A program made the translations under genes and the position numbers. Shown here piece by piece: positions 49,665-58,585 of a stretch of 64,000 nt of DNA; the stretch's first letter is position 1; each line of letters starts with the position of its first letter. The DNA is from Ruminococcaceae bacterium UBA5406 (GTDB lineage: Bacteria > Bacillota > Clostridia > Oscillospirales > Acutalibacteraceae). The stretch lies in contig DHNW01000002.1 in NCBI GenBank assembly GCA_002407675.1, positions 1 through 64,000 of the forward strand, in the 5' to 3' direction. The notes beneath the pieces were generated by a model, which saw only the letters and a list, made by a program, of their open reading frames with translations, made no database searches and was not told where the DNA came from.

Positions 49665-49707
49665 AGATCCCCCCGCAGGGCAATGATAGCCTTGCGGGGG
49701 GATCTTT
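49663..49707 (+). promoter_or_regulatory. 15-bp perfect hairpin masking the PBP ribosome-binding site
   Basis: AAAGATCCCCCCGCA (49663-49677) and TGCGGGGGGATCTTT (49693-49707) pair perfectly. The 5' arm overlaps the stop codon of the U32 gene and the 3' arm contains the Shine-Dalgarno GGGGGGAT and ends at the base before the PBP ATG. Ribosomes finishing the U32 gene would open it. It could also act as a weak terminator, but only three T residues follow. Confidence 0.7.
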
Positions 49708-51315
49708 ATGGCAAAACGAACGGTTGCGTTGTTTGGAATGATGATAGCGGCCCTGTTTTTTACCGTCCTCAGCGTTTACAGCCTTTCCACGGGAACCAGT
49801 CTCGCGGAAGCTGCGAAGGAGCAGCAGAATTATACGGTTACGATCAAGACAACGCGGGGAACCATTTATGACTGCAGCTTTCGGGCCTTGACGGGCTCCG
49901 GCAAAGAGAACTATATTACAGCGGTTGTTCCGGGAGCGGATACGGCGGTGTCTTTGAACCGATCCCTTTCTGCCTCCGAAATGCGGACGGTTTATCCCCT
50001 TCTGTCAAAGGGAAAACCATTCGTGCTGAAGCTTTCCCATACCATTGCAGCTTCCGGCGCTGATGTATTTCCGGTTCGGGAACGGTACAACGAGAAGCAG
50101 GACGCGGTCCATCTTATCGGGTATCTGGATGGCTCGGGAAATGGTGCTGCCGGAATTGAAAAAGCGTTTGATTCGCAGCTGAAAGCCGATCAGGGGAGAA
50201 TTACGGTTTCCTATCCGGTGGATGCGCTGGGGCATTTTTTGCCTGGAGAGCAGAAGACGGTTTCTGACACGTCATCCCGCCAGAAGAGCGGAGTCGTCCT
50301 GACACTGGATAAAACAATCCAGAAACTTGTGGAGCAGGCTTCGGAAAAATATCTCTCAAAGGGTGCCGCTATTGTACTGGAAGTTCCGTCCGGAAAAATA
50401 CGCGCTTCGGTCAGTCTTCCTGTTTTTTCGCCGAACCATGTTGGTTCTGTTCTCAAATCCGAGGATTCTCCTCTTCTGAATCGTGCGCTTTCTTCTTACA
50501 GTGTGGGTTCCGTGTTCAAACTTGTTGCGGCAGCGTCGGCGCTCGAGTATGGAATATCTCCCCAGGAAGAATATACCTGTACCGGTTCTATTACAGTTGA
50601 TCAGCAAAAATTCCACTGTTACCACTCCGAAAAGCATGGAATGGAAACAATGCAGGAAGCGGTTGCCCATTCGTGCAATACGTATTTTATTAACCTGATG
50701 CAGAAAGTGCCGTCTTCACAATTTTTGCAGATGGCCCGGCTGCTGGGGTTTGGGCGTTCGTTTGAAATTGCTCCGGGCATTTCGTCCTGTGCGGGCGTCC
50801 TCCCCACAGAGCAAAACCTGAAAGTACCGCGTGCCTTAGCTAATTTTTCGATTGGGCAGGGCCAATTGACCGCAACGCCAATGCAGATTGCCGCGATGGT
50901 CAACGCCATTGCTTCCGGCGGCAGGTTTACACAGCCGTATCTTTATGAAGGGCTGGTCAACGAAAAGCTGGAATATACCGAAAAGGCAGGTACCGTTTCG
51001 GGAGTCCGGGTTATGAAAGAACAAACCGCCGAATTGATCCGGGAGTTTATGAACGCTTCCATTGAAGAGGGAACCAGTGTCCATGCTAAGCCGGCACATG
51101 GTTCTGCGGGAGCAAAAACGGCTACGGCTCAAACGGGAAAGTATATCAATGGTGTTGAAACCAACAACTCGTGGATCGCCGGATTTTACCCTTATGAGAA
51201 TCCGCAGTATGTCATTGTCGTTTTTGCTGAAGGCGGCGAAGGCGGCGGGACAACCTGCGCTCCGGTCTTCCGCGAGATCGCCGACGGGCTGTACCAGTTA
51301 GGAAAAGTTGGATAA
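49708..51315 (+). CDS. Class B penicillin-binding protein (FtsI/SpoVD/PbpA-like)
   Basis: 535 residues. An N-terminal membrane anchor (about 7-30) and a short pedestal domain precede the transpeptidase domain: SxxK as SVFK in YSVGSVFKLVAAAS (about residues 267-270), SxN as SCN in VAHSCNTYF, and KTATAQTG where the third motif is normally KTGT. The KTA in place of KTG is unusual and should be checked against relatives. ATG 49708 is directly behind a hairpin that hides its ribosome site. It cross-links peptidoglycan in elongation, division or sporulation; which one is not clear. Confidence 0.9.
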   Translation: MAKRTVALFGMMIAALFFTVLSVYSLSTGTSLAEAAKEQQNYTVTIKTTRGTIYDCSFRALTGSGKENYITAVVPGADTAVSLNRSLSASEMRTVYPLLSKGKPFVLKLSHTIAASGADVFPVRERYNEKQDAVHLIGYLDGSGNGAAGIEKAFDSQLKADQGRITVSYPVDALGHFLPGEQKTVSDTSSRQKSGVVLTLDKTIQKLVEQASEKYLSKGAAIVLEVPSGKIRASVSLPVFSPNHVGSVLKSEDSPLLNRALSSYSVGSVFKLVAAASALEYGISPQEEYTCTGSITVDQQKFHCYHSEKHGMETMQEAVAHSCNTYFINLMQKVPSSQFLQMARLLGFGRSFEIAPGISSCAGVLPTEQNLKVPRALANFSIGQGQLTATPMQIAAMVNAIASGGRFTQPYLYEGLVNEKLEYTEKAGTVSGVRVMKEQTAELIREFMNASIEEGTSVHAKPAHGSAGAKTATAQTGKYINGVETNNSWIAGFYPYENPQYVIVVFAEGGEGGGTTCAPVFREIADGLYQLGKVG

Positions 51316-51400
51316 AGTAGAGCGCATATTTACCAGTTGAAATTTGATAGAATTACTTGCAAGATGATAGAAAAAGTGCTATATTAAAACCGCGTAAAGC

Positions 51401-51436
51401 AACGGAGCTTTCCCAAAACGGAAAGCTCCGTTTTTT
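51401..51436. terminator. Bidirectional terminator between PBP gene and yheO-type gene
   Basis: AACGGAGCTTTCC, 6-nt loop, GGAAAGCTCCGTT, with T-run on the plus strand and A-run side usable on the minus strand. Confidence 0.9.
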
Positions 51437-51449
51437 GTGTTTTCAGCGG

Positions 51450-52088
51450 TTATTCCCGGTTTAGGTAGCGGTAGACAGTAGGTTCTGAAATCATCAGCTG
51501 CCGGGCAATTTCGGCAACAGCCCCTTTCATTTTCAGAATCCCCTGTTCGTTCAGCTGGTGGACGATATGGACCTTTTCCTGGCGGGACATGCGCTGCGGA
51601 AGAATTCCGCTTTTTTCCACGGCCCGAGCCACAAGGGAGGAAAGCATGGTCTCCACCGGCGTAGCCAGATTTTCCTGAATATCCAGATTGCTTTCCGAAA
51701 GGTTAAACTGCTTTTTCATACGGGCCAGCGCCAGATCCAGTTCATGAACAGCGGTTGTGTCGCGGTTGACGCACAGCAGACCGATCAGACGTTTTCCATT
51801 TTTTATAAAGTAGGTGTTGGAAATGAATTTCTTATTTTTGCTGATTCCGTGGTAATTGGCCAGAAAATCCTGCGTTTCATACAACCGGTCTTTTCGAATC
51901 CGATTGGCCAGATCCGTCATGGGTGATCCAATATGCCGTCCGGAATGATAACCGTTTGCGATGGCAATGACGGTTCCCCCATCCGCCTTTGAGACGTCGT
52001 GAAGCAGAATTTCGCACCCGGTACCGCAGAGGCTGGCCAGAAAAGGGACCAGCGGTTTATACATATCAAGAATTTCAGCGTCCGTCAT
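51450..52088 (-). CDS. YheO-type PAS/HTH transcriptional regulator (DauR-like)
   Basis: 212 residues. An N-terminal YheO (PAS-like) domain at about 8-115 (LVPFLASLCGTGCEILLHDVSKADGGTVIAIANG, then GLLCVNRD) and a C-terminal HTH (AVAEIARQLMISEPTVYRYL) match the YheO/DauR family. DauR represses D-arginine catabolism in Pseudomonas. ATG 52088 is favoured, AAGGGGA lying upstream. It is divergent from ridA, an APC permease gene and a PatB/MalY-type gene, and is the obvious local regulator. Confidence 0.9.
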   Translation of the reverse strand: MTDAEILDMYKPLVPFLASLCGTGCEILLHDVSKADGGTVIAIANGYHSGRHIGSPMTDLANRIRKDRLYETQDFLANYHGISKNKKFISNTYFIKNGKRLIGLLCVNRDTTAVHELDLALARMKKQFNLSESNLDIQENLATPVETMLSSLVARAVEKSGILPQRMSRQEKVHIVHQLNEQGILKMKGAVAEIARQLMISEPTVYRYLNRE

Positions 52089-52205
52089 AAGTGTCACATC
52101 CCCTTTTCTACAGCAACATTATACCATATCATTTTTCCCAAGAATGGGGAAAATGTCGATTTTAAAAATAAGTTTAAAAATACATAAGAATGTTGATAAA
52201 AAATA

Positions 52206-52259
52206 TTGCAATTGCTCGAAACTTGTGATATGATAAATTCATAATCAATGTGATAAATT
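52206..52259 (+). promoter_or_regulatory. Promoter of the ridA operon with direct repeats
   Basis: TTGCAA (52206-52211), 17 bp, TATGAT (52229-52234). TGATAAATT occurs at 52231-52239 and 52251-52259, exactly 20 bp apart (about two helical turns) and overlapping the -10, a plausible site for the divergent YheO-type regulator. Confidence 0.65.
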
Positions 52260-52294
52260 AATTATCTACTCAACTTCAGAAAGGATGATTAAAA

Positions 52295-52675
52295 ATGTTG
52301 AAGCAAATTCTAAGTACATCCGAGGCACCGGATGCTGTTGGTCCCTATTCCCAGGCCGTCCGTGCCGGCAATACCGTGTATGTTTCCGGGCAGCTTCCGA
52401 TTGACCCGGCCACCGGAGCCTTTGCGGGGCAGGACACCGCTTCTCAATCCCGGCAGTCGCTGGAAAACGTCCGTGCTATTCTAGCTTCGGCTGGCGGCGG
52501 GCTGGAAAGCGTGGTGAAAATGACTGTATTTCTGAAAAGCATGGAAGATTTTGAAATGATGAACAAAGTTTACGCTGAATATTTTCCGAGTGACTGTCCA
52601 GCCCGTTCCGCCGTGGAGGTTGGATGCCTGCCGAAAGGCGCTCGGGTTGAAATGGAAGCCGTAGCTGTCCTTTAA
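52295..52675 (+). CDS. ridA: RidA-family enamine/imine deaminase
   Basis: 126 residues, complete. RidA proteins hydrolyse reactive enamines/imines released by PLP enzymes. Signature parts are APDAVGPYSQAVRAGNTVYVSGQLPIDP, the catalytic Arg in CPARSAVEVGCLPKGARVEMEAVAV and conserved Gly/Glu residues. ATG follows AAAGGA. It leads an operon with a permease and a PLP lyase, whose product is just the kind of imine RidA clears. Confidence 0.95.
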   Translation: MLKQILSTSEAPDAVGPYSQAVRAGNTVYVSGQLPIDPATGAFAGQDTASQSRQSLENVRAILASAGGGLESVVKMTVFLKSMEDFEMMNKVYAEYFPSDCPARSAVEVGCLPKGARVEMEAVAVL

Positions 52676-52753
52676 GGTAAAACGCAGCAAGCGGGTCTGG
52701 GACCGGATCGTTTTTAAAATACAGAGATAACAGAATTTCGGAGGTGACGGCTT

Positions 52754-54127
52754 ATGGAAGAACGCGGAAAAAAACTCAATATGTTCAACATTTTCTGCCT
52801 GGGTCTGGGTGGGGCAATTGGTTCGGGAATTTTTATTCTTTTAGGATATGGAATTCAGTACACCGGCAGGTCAATTGTTCTGGTGTGCGTATGCGGCTGT
52901 CTGTTTATGCTTTTAGCCTATATGTACAACGTCATGATGAGTTCCATGTTTGTATTCAAAGGCGGCGACTACAGCCAGAAGGCACTGCTGTTCAATCCGC
53001 TGATGACGGGTTTTTCGGCGGGAATGACGCTGATCAATGGGATGGCCATGTCCAGCTATGCGCTTGGGATTGTCAGCTATATTGCGGCGGTTTTCCCGTC
53101 AGTTGGAGCCTACACACGGCCAGTGGCAGTTTTGCTGATGACCCTGTTTTTTGCCAGCAGCGTCGGCGGCTCCCGTTTTATAACGATTTTGGAAAATATT
53201 ATGACGATTGTCCTGATTGCCTCCATTGCACTGTTTGTGATTTTTGGTCTGCCGCAGGTAAAAGCGGGATATTTTTCCGATTCAGACGGCGGCTTTTTCC
53301 ACGGCAGTTTCGGAGGATTCATCAGCGCTCTTGCCATTATGGGCTGGGCCTGCCAAGGCACGACAATGGCACCGGTTTCGATGGTTGCCGTTACCAAAAA
53401 GCCGAAAAGGACGATTCCTGTTGCCATACTGTGGATTACGCTGGCCCTCGCCGTAGTCTACGGAACTATGAGTATTGTGGCAGCCGGCGTTCTCCCTTAT
53501 TCCAAAGTCGCCGGCGCGAACCTGAGCGCAACCGCAAAAGCCATCTTCCCCACAAATATCTACATTCTGTTTGTCTTGGGAGGCGGAGTCTGCGCAATTG
53601 CCACAAGCCTGCTGGGCGGGATTGCCATGCTGCGTTATCCTTTGATGCAGATTGCGGAGGACGGCTGGCTGCCTCCGGCATTTAAAAAGGAAACCCCCAG
53701 CGGGTACCCGTGGGTAACCCAGCTTACATTTTACCTGATCAGTGTCCTGCCAATCATTCTGGGATTCAGCCTTGATTCCATTGTCTCGCTGGTCATGATT
53801 CCATCCATGGTGATGAATGTGTATTTGAATCTCGCCTGCATTACGCTGCCGAAACGGTACCCGGAACAGTGGAAAAAGTGCGCGCTCCGCATGCCGATCC
53901 CGGTTTTCAATGTTGTCTGCGTGCTTTCGGCTGTCTGTGCCGGCATTGTTGCTGTGAACCTGTTTAAGGACCTCAAGGGGATGGATATGATTGCAGCCAT
54001 TGTTGTTTTGGCCTTCTGCTTTGGCTTTTCGCTGATTCGCCTGAAGAGCAAAGCAGTAAAGAAAGAAGATTTAAAACGGAACAAAGAGACCATTATCACA
54101 CAGGCGCTTGCGGATGAAAACGAATAG
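52754..54127 (+). CDS. APC-superfamily amino acid permease
   Basis: 457 residues with about 12 transmembrane helices. The first-helix motif NIFCLGLGGAIGSGIFILLGYG is that of APC transporters; helix 6 and the loop VTKKPKRTIPVAILW are further family traits. It probably imports the amino acid degraded by the downstream PLP enzyme. ATG follows GGAGGTGA. It lies between ridA and the lyase gene with gaps of 78 and 67 bp on the same strand. Confidence 0.92.
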   Translation: MEERGKKLNMFNIFCLGLGGAIGSGIFILLGYGIQYTGRSIVLVCVCGCLFMLLAYMYNVMMSSMFVFKGGDYSQKALLFNPLMTGFSAGMTLINGMAMSSYALGIVSYIAAVFPSVGAYTRPVAVLLMTLFFASSVGGSRFITILENIMTIVLIASIALFVIFGLPQVKAGYFSDSDGGFFHGSFGGFISALAIMGWACQGTTMAPVSMVAVTKKPKRTIPVAILWITLALAVVYGTMSIVAAGVLPYSKVAGANLSATAKAIFPTNIYILFVLGGGVCAIATSLLGGIAMLRYPLMQIAEDGWLPPAFKKETPSGYPWVTQLTFYLISVLPIILGFSLDSIVSLVMIPSMVMNVYLNLACITLPKRYPEQWKKCALRMPIPVFNVVCVLSAVCAGIVAVNLFKDLKGMDMIAAIVVLAFCFGFSLIRLKSKAVKKEDLKRNKETIITQALADENE

Positions 54128-54194
54128 GACTATGCTTGACAGGGACGATCCTGCCAACCGATTAACCAAAGACTTTTGAAGGAGGATGCTGTTT

Positions 54195-55412
54195 ATGAAA
54201 TACGATTTTACTTCTATTATGGATCGCCATGGAAAAGATGCCGTTGCCGTGGACGGGCTGGGTTCAAATCCGGGATTTGCCCCCGATCCGCCCAAAGAAG
54301 GCTTTGACGTAATCCCCATGTGGGTAGCCGACATGAATTTTCCCACCGTGCCGACAATCCCAGAGGCGATTATCGAACGTGCCAAACATCCGGCGTTTGG
54401 CTATTTTCAGCCGAGAGACGAATATTTTGATTCCATTCTCCGTTGGCAGAAAACCCGCAACGGTGTCACCGGCCTTACCCGCGACTGTATCGGCTATGAA
54501 AATGGCGTCCTGGGGGGTGTCGTTTCTACCCTGTGCGCGTTTTCGGCACCCGGCGACCCTGTTCTGATCCATTCCCCAACCTATATCGGCTTTACCATGT
54601 GCGTGGAAAACAACGGCCGCAAAATTATCCACAGTCCCCTGAAAAAGGATAAAGACGGCATCTGGCGCATGGATTATGAGGACATGGACGCCAAGCTTAA
54701 GGCCAACAAAATCCATGTTGCCATTTTCTGCAGCCCCCACAATCCCTGCGGCCGCGTGTGGGAAAAGTGGGAAATTGAAAAGGCCATGGAAATCTACCGG
54801 GCCAATCACTGTGTCGTCATTTCCGATGAGATCTGGTCAGACATCATTCTGAACGGACATAAGCATACCCCCACTCAGTCGGTCAGTGAAGATGCCCGCA
54901 GCCGCACGGTTGCGCTGTATGCGCCCAGCAAGACCTTCAACCTGGCCGGCCTTGTCGGTTCTTATCATATTATTTATAATTCCTATTTGCGCGACCGTGT
55001 CTGCGCGCAGAGCAGCAAGGCTCATTACAACGATATGAATGTGCTGAGCATGCATGCGCTGATCGGTGCCTATAAACCCGAAGGTTATGAGTGGGTGGAC
55101 GAGCTGCGCGTTGTCCTGAGCGGGAACGTCAATTACGTCTGCGACTATATTACGCAGCATTTTGAGGGTGTCAGCGTATCCAAGCCCCAGGGAACCTACA
55201 TGCTGTTTCTGGATTGTACGGAGTGGTGCAAAAAGCATGAAAAGACCATTGATCAGCTGGAGAAAAGCGGATGGGATGTCGGTGTCGCCTGGCAGGACGG
55301 GCGGATGTTCTACGGCCCCCAGTGTTCTATCCGCCTGAATCTGGCCCTGCCCCTCAGCCGGGTGCAGGAAGCGATGAAGCGCCTGGACCGGTACGTGTTC
55401 AACGCGGAATAA
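54195..55412 (+). CDS. PLP-dependent C-S lyase / aminotransferase (PatB/MalY type)
   Basis: 405 residues. The fold-type I aminotransferase with the PLP lysine in YAPSKTFNLAGL and GFDVIPMWVADMNFPTVP near the N-terminus, SPHNPCGRVW and ISDEIWSDIIL belongs to the MalY/PatB branch, mostly cystathionine/cysteine beta-lyases. ATG 54195 is chosen because AAGGAGG ends just before ATG 54186, leaving nine bases to 54195. With RidA and the permease it probably forms an import-and-degrade unit releasing an aminoacrylate-type imine. Exact substrate uncertain. Confidence 0.9.
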   Translation: MKYDFTSIMDRHGKDAVAVDGLGSNPGFAPDPPKEGFDVIPMWVADMNFPTVPTIPEAIIERAKHPAFGYFQPRDEYFDSILRWQKTRNGVTGLTRDCIGYENGVLGGVVSTLCAFSAPGDPVLIHSPTYIGFTMCVENNGRKIIHSPLKKDKDGIWRMDYEDMDAKLKANKIHVAIFCSPHNPCGRVWEKWEIEKAMEIYRANHCVVISDEIWSDIILNGHKHTPTQSVSEDARSRTVALYAPSKTFNLAGLVGSYHIIYNSYLRDRVCAQSSKAHYNDMNVLSMHALIGAYKPEGYEWVDELRVVLSGNVNYVCDYITQHFEGVSVSKPQGTYMLFLDCTEWCKKHEKTIDQLEKSGWDVGVAWQDGRMFYGPQCSIRLNLALPLSRVQEAMKRLDRYVFNAE

Positions 55413-55528
55413 CCGACTGTATTTCGGAGAACCCTGCGCTTTCCTCTAATGAATTGGGGCGGGAGCGCAGGGCTTTTCAATTTTTAGGTTTCTGCACAGG
55501 GAAGCTGCCTGTGTTTTCGGCAAAAAGG

Positions 55529-55557
55529 TTGACATTTTTTCCGCTCCGGGTTATACT
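55529..55557 (+). promoter_or_regulatory. Promoter of the alaS T-box transcript
   Basis: TTGACA, 17 bp, TATACT. Confidence 0.8.
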
Positions 55558-55564
55558 AATTTTG

Positions 55565-55811
55565 TTTTTATATCATGTGAAAAGCGATGAAGGGCAGAAT
55601 TTCGCGGACGGGCCGAAAAGAGAAGGAACCCATGGGCTGAGAGGTTCCGGCGGCGGAGACGCGGAAAGCCGGCCCGGAGCTCCGCGCGGAAAAGGTGCGG
55701 CGCTGTCCTGCGTTAAGGGATTTGAGCGGCGCTGGAAACGGCGCAATTTGGGTGGTACCACGGATTTCTCCGTCCCATTGAGGGAGGGGGAGTCTATTTT
55801 TTTGCAGCTGC
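55565..55811 (+). promoter_or_regulatory. T-box leader of alaS
   Basis: A stem I distal arm (GGAACC..GGTTCC with AGAGAA in front and CTGAGA in its loop), lower pairings CGCGG/CCGCG and GGGCC/GGCCC, and the T-box core GGGTGGTACCACGG (55750-55763) are visible. The terminator is CTCCGTCCC/GGGAGGGGGAG with a T-run (55768-55803). A GCT at 55679-55681 is the best candidate alanine specifier, but GCG nearby is not excluded. Uncharged tRNA-Ala should favour read-through into alaS. Confidence 0.85.
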
Positions 55812-55817
55812 AAAATT

Positions 55818-55841
55818 CCCGGCGGACTCAAGACCGCCGGG
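55818..55841 (+). repeat. Extra GC-rich hairpin between T-box terminator and alaS
   Basis: CCCGGCGG and CCGCCGGG, perfect 8-bp stem with 8-nt loop, no T-run directly after. Together with the T-box it fills the stretch 55413-55904. Confidence 0.6.
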
Positions 55842-55904
55842 TTCAATATTTGTGTTTAGATTGTGTTTCAATTTAGGCCGTAAACGGCGGAATGGAGTTT
55901 GTGT

Positions 55905-58544
55905 ATGAAGTGGACGGGCTTAAATGAACTGCGGGAGATGTATCTGTCGTTTTTTGAGTCAAAAGGGCATCTTCGGCTCCCCAGTTTTTCCCTGATCCCG
56001 AAGGATGACAACAGCCTTTTGCTGATCAATTCCGGTATGGCGCCGATGAAAAAGTATTTTACCGGCGAAATTACGCCGCCGCGCAAGCGGGTGACGACCT
56101 GCCAGAAGTGCATCCGAACCGGCGATATTGAGAACGTGGGTGTTACAGACCGGCACGGCACGTTTTTCGAGATGCTCGGCAATTTTTCTTTTGGTGACTA
56201 TTTTAAGCATGAAGCGACGGCGTGGGCGTGGGAATTCTGCACAAAGGTCCTGGAGCTTCCGGTTGACCGTCTTTGGGTGACAATTTATCAGGATGACGAC
56301 GAAGCGTTCGACATCTGGACGAAGGAAGTCGGTGTGGATCCAAAGCATATTGTCCGCATGGGCCGGGAGGACAATTTCTGGGAACATGGCTCCGGTCCGT
56401 GCGGACCATGCTCCGAGATCTATTTTGACCGGGGCGAGAAATACGGCTGCGGAAAGCCTACCTGCGGCGTTGGCTGCGACTGCGACCGCTACGTCGAGTT
56501 CTGGAACGTGGTCTTTTCTCAGTTTGACAGCGACGGCCATGGCCATTACCCGCCGATGAAGCACCCGAATATTGACACAGGCATGGGGCTTGAGCGCCTT
56601 GCTTGCATCATGCAGGGGGTTGACAACCTGTTCCTGGTTGATTCGGTTCAGAACATTATGAAGCATGTCTGCCGCATTGCCGGTATGCAGTACGGAGAGG
56701 ATCCAAAGAAAGATGTTTCCCTGCGGGTGATTACCGATCACGTGCGCAGCACCACATTCATGATTGGCGACGGTGTAATGCCCTCCAACGAGGGCAGGGG
56801 GTATGTTCTGCGCCGCCTTCTGCGCCGCGCCGCGCGCCACGGGCGGCTGCTCGGGATCCAGGGCACGTTCCTGTATCAGGTCGTGGATACCGTGATCCAT
56901 GAAAATCAGAAGGCTTATCCGGAGCTTGCCGAAAAGCGCGACAGGATCGTAAAGCTGACCCGCGTGGAGGAGGAGAGCTTTGCCAAAACAATTGATCAGG
57001 GGCTTCAGCTTCTGAACGGTTATATGGATAACACCGTTCAGGCCGGCAGGAAGGTTTTTCCCGGTGAAGATGCGTTCCGGCTGAGTGATACCTATGGATT
57101 CCCAATTGACTTGACCAAGGAAATTGTGGCGGAAAAGGGCCTTATGGTCGATGAAGGAAGGTACCGGAAGCTGATGCTGGAGCAGCGCGAACGCGCGCGC
57201 GCGGCCCGAAAAAACGCCGGTGCGGACGCATGGGCGGGAGAGAGCGCTGTTCTGGACGATATACCGGAAACCCGATTCCTCGGTTATGATACGCTGGAGA
57301 CTTCCGCAAAAGTTCTCGCTATAGTAAAAGACGGAGAGCGCGCACAGTCTGCCACGGCTGGCGATGAAGCGGCGGTTGTCCTTAATCAAACGGTGTTTTA
57401 CGGCGAAAGCGGCGGGCAGGTCGGCGATACCGGTTCCATGGAATCCGACGACGCCGTCCTTGCCGTTACCGGGACCACGAAGAACCATGCGAAAAACTAC
57501 CTGCACCACTGCAAGATTAAAGCAGGAACCGTCCGCGTCGGCGAAATCGTCAAGGCATCCGTGGATGCGCCGCGCCGCCGGGCCATCATGCGCAACCATA
57601 CATCCGCGCACCTTCTGCAGGCAGCTCTGCGCAGGGTCCTCGGTACACACGTGGAGCAGGCCGGACAGCTCGTTGATGAGAAGCGCGTCCGTTTCGACTT
57701 TACGCATTTTGCGGCCCTGACCGATGAGGAGCTTCAGAAAGTGGAAGCTATGGTCAATTCGGTTATTTTAAGCGGAACGCCGGTCGAGTGCCGTGAAATG
57801 CCGATTGAAGAGGCAAAAAAGCTGGGCGCTATGGCGCTGTTCGGCGAAAAGTACGGCAAGATTGTCCGGGTCGTTTCGGTGGGCGATTTTTCCAAGGAGT
57901 TCTGCGGCGGTACCCATATCGGCAATACCGCACAGATCGGACTTTTCAAAATTATTTCCGAAAGCTCCGTCGCGTCGGGTGTCCGGCGTATTGAAGCGGT
58001 TACCGGGACCAATGTCCTCGAACGGATAAACGGGATGCAGAGTGAACTGAATCGGGCCGCCGCGGCTATGAAGCTGAATAATTCCTCTGAACTGGTTCAC
58101 CGGGCAGAGCAGATGGCGGCGGAGCTGAGGGAGAAAGACCGCGAGATTGAATCCCTCGGCGCAAAACTGGCTTCTGTTCGGGCAGAGAACCTGTTAGCTT
58201 CGGCCAAAGATGTCGGCGGCGTAAAAGTCGTTACCGGGAAGTTTTCCGGGTTGGAGCCTGCCGCCCTGCGCGTGCTGTGCGACGAGCTGCTGAAACGTTC
58301 CCCGGACTGCGTCGCTGTGGTTGCCGGAGTGAACGGGCCGAAAGCAAACCTTGCGGCCTGTGCGGGGAAAGATGCCCGGCAAAAGGGAGCCAACGCCGGA
58401 AAAATCGTGCGCGCGGCGGCGGCTCTTGCAGGAGGAAAAGGCGGCGGCAAGCCGGATCTTGCCATGGCCGGCGTCAAAGATCTTTCTCAGCTGGACCGGG
58501 CATTTGACGGGGTCGAAAAAATCGTTGCGAATATAATAAAATAA
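55905..58544 (+). CDS. alaS: Alanyl-tRNA synthetase
   Basis: 879 residues, full length. Class II catalytic core (about 1-250) with INSGMAPMKKYFTGE and TDRHGTFFEMLGNFSFGDYFK; a tRNA-recognition domain; the editing domain with zinc ligands HTSAHLL and CGGTH (HxxxH and CxxxH); and the C-terminal DHHA1/coiled-coil C-Ala domain ending in GGKGGGKPDLAMAG. It charges tRNA-Ala, one of which is in this window. ATG 55905 is used; GTG 55899 is in frame. It leads an operon with hinT, a phosphoribosyltransferase, comEC, holA and rnmV. Confidence 0.97.
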   Translation: MKWTGLNELREMYLSFFESKGHLRLPSFSLIPKDDNSLLLINSGMAPMKKYFTGEITPPRKRVTTCQKCIRTGDIENVGVTDRHGTFFEMLGNFSFGDYFKHEATAWAWEFCTKVLELPVDRLWVTIYQDDDEAFDIWTKEVGVDPKHIVRMGREDNFWEHGSGPCGPCSEIYFDRGEKYGCGKPTCGVGCDCDRYVEFWNVVFSQFDSDGHGHYPPMKHPNIDTGMGLERLACIMQGVDNLFLVDSVQNIMKHVCRIAGMQYGEDPKKDVSLRVITDHVRSTTFMIGDGVMPSNEGRGYVLRRLLRRAARHGRLLGIQGTFLYQVVDTVIHENQKAYPELAEKRDRIVKLTRVEEESFAKTIDQGLQLLNGYMDNTVQAGRKVFPGEDAFRLSDTYGFPIDLTKEIVAEKGLMVDEGRYRKLMLEQRERARAARKNAGADAWAGESAVLDDIPETRFLGYDTLETSAKVLAIVKDGERAQSATAGDEAAVVLNQTVFYGESGGQVGDTGSMESDDAVLAVTGTTKNHAKNYLHHCKIKAGTVRVGEIVKASVDAPRRRAIMRNHTSAHLLQAALRRVLGTHVEQAGQLVDEKRVRFDFTHFAALTDEELQKVEAMVNSVILSGTPVECREMPIEEAKKLGAMALFGEKYGKIVRVVSVGDFSKEFCGGTHIGNTAQIGLFKIISESSVASGVRRIEAVTGTNVLERINGMQSELNRAAAAMKLNNSSELVHRAEQMAAELREKDREIESLGAKLASVRAENLLASAKDVGGVKVVTGKFSGLEPAALRVLCDELLKRSPDCVAVVAGVNGPKANLAACAGKDARQKGANAGKIVRAAAALAGGKGGGKPDLAMAGVKDLSQLDRAFDGVEKIVANIIK

Positions 58545-58585
58545 TACTATAATAAAGAAGATATCTGCCAAAGGAGGGGCTGGTT

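Noticed and set aside
55959..57707. A 582-codon open frame opposite alaS
   Set aside because: It is the antisense shadow of alaS; the translation resembles no known family.
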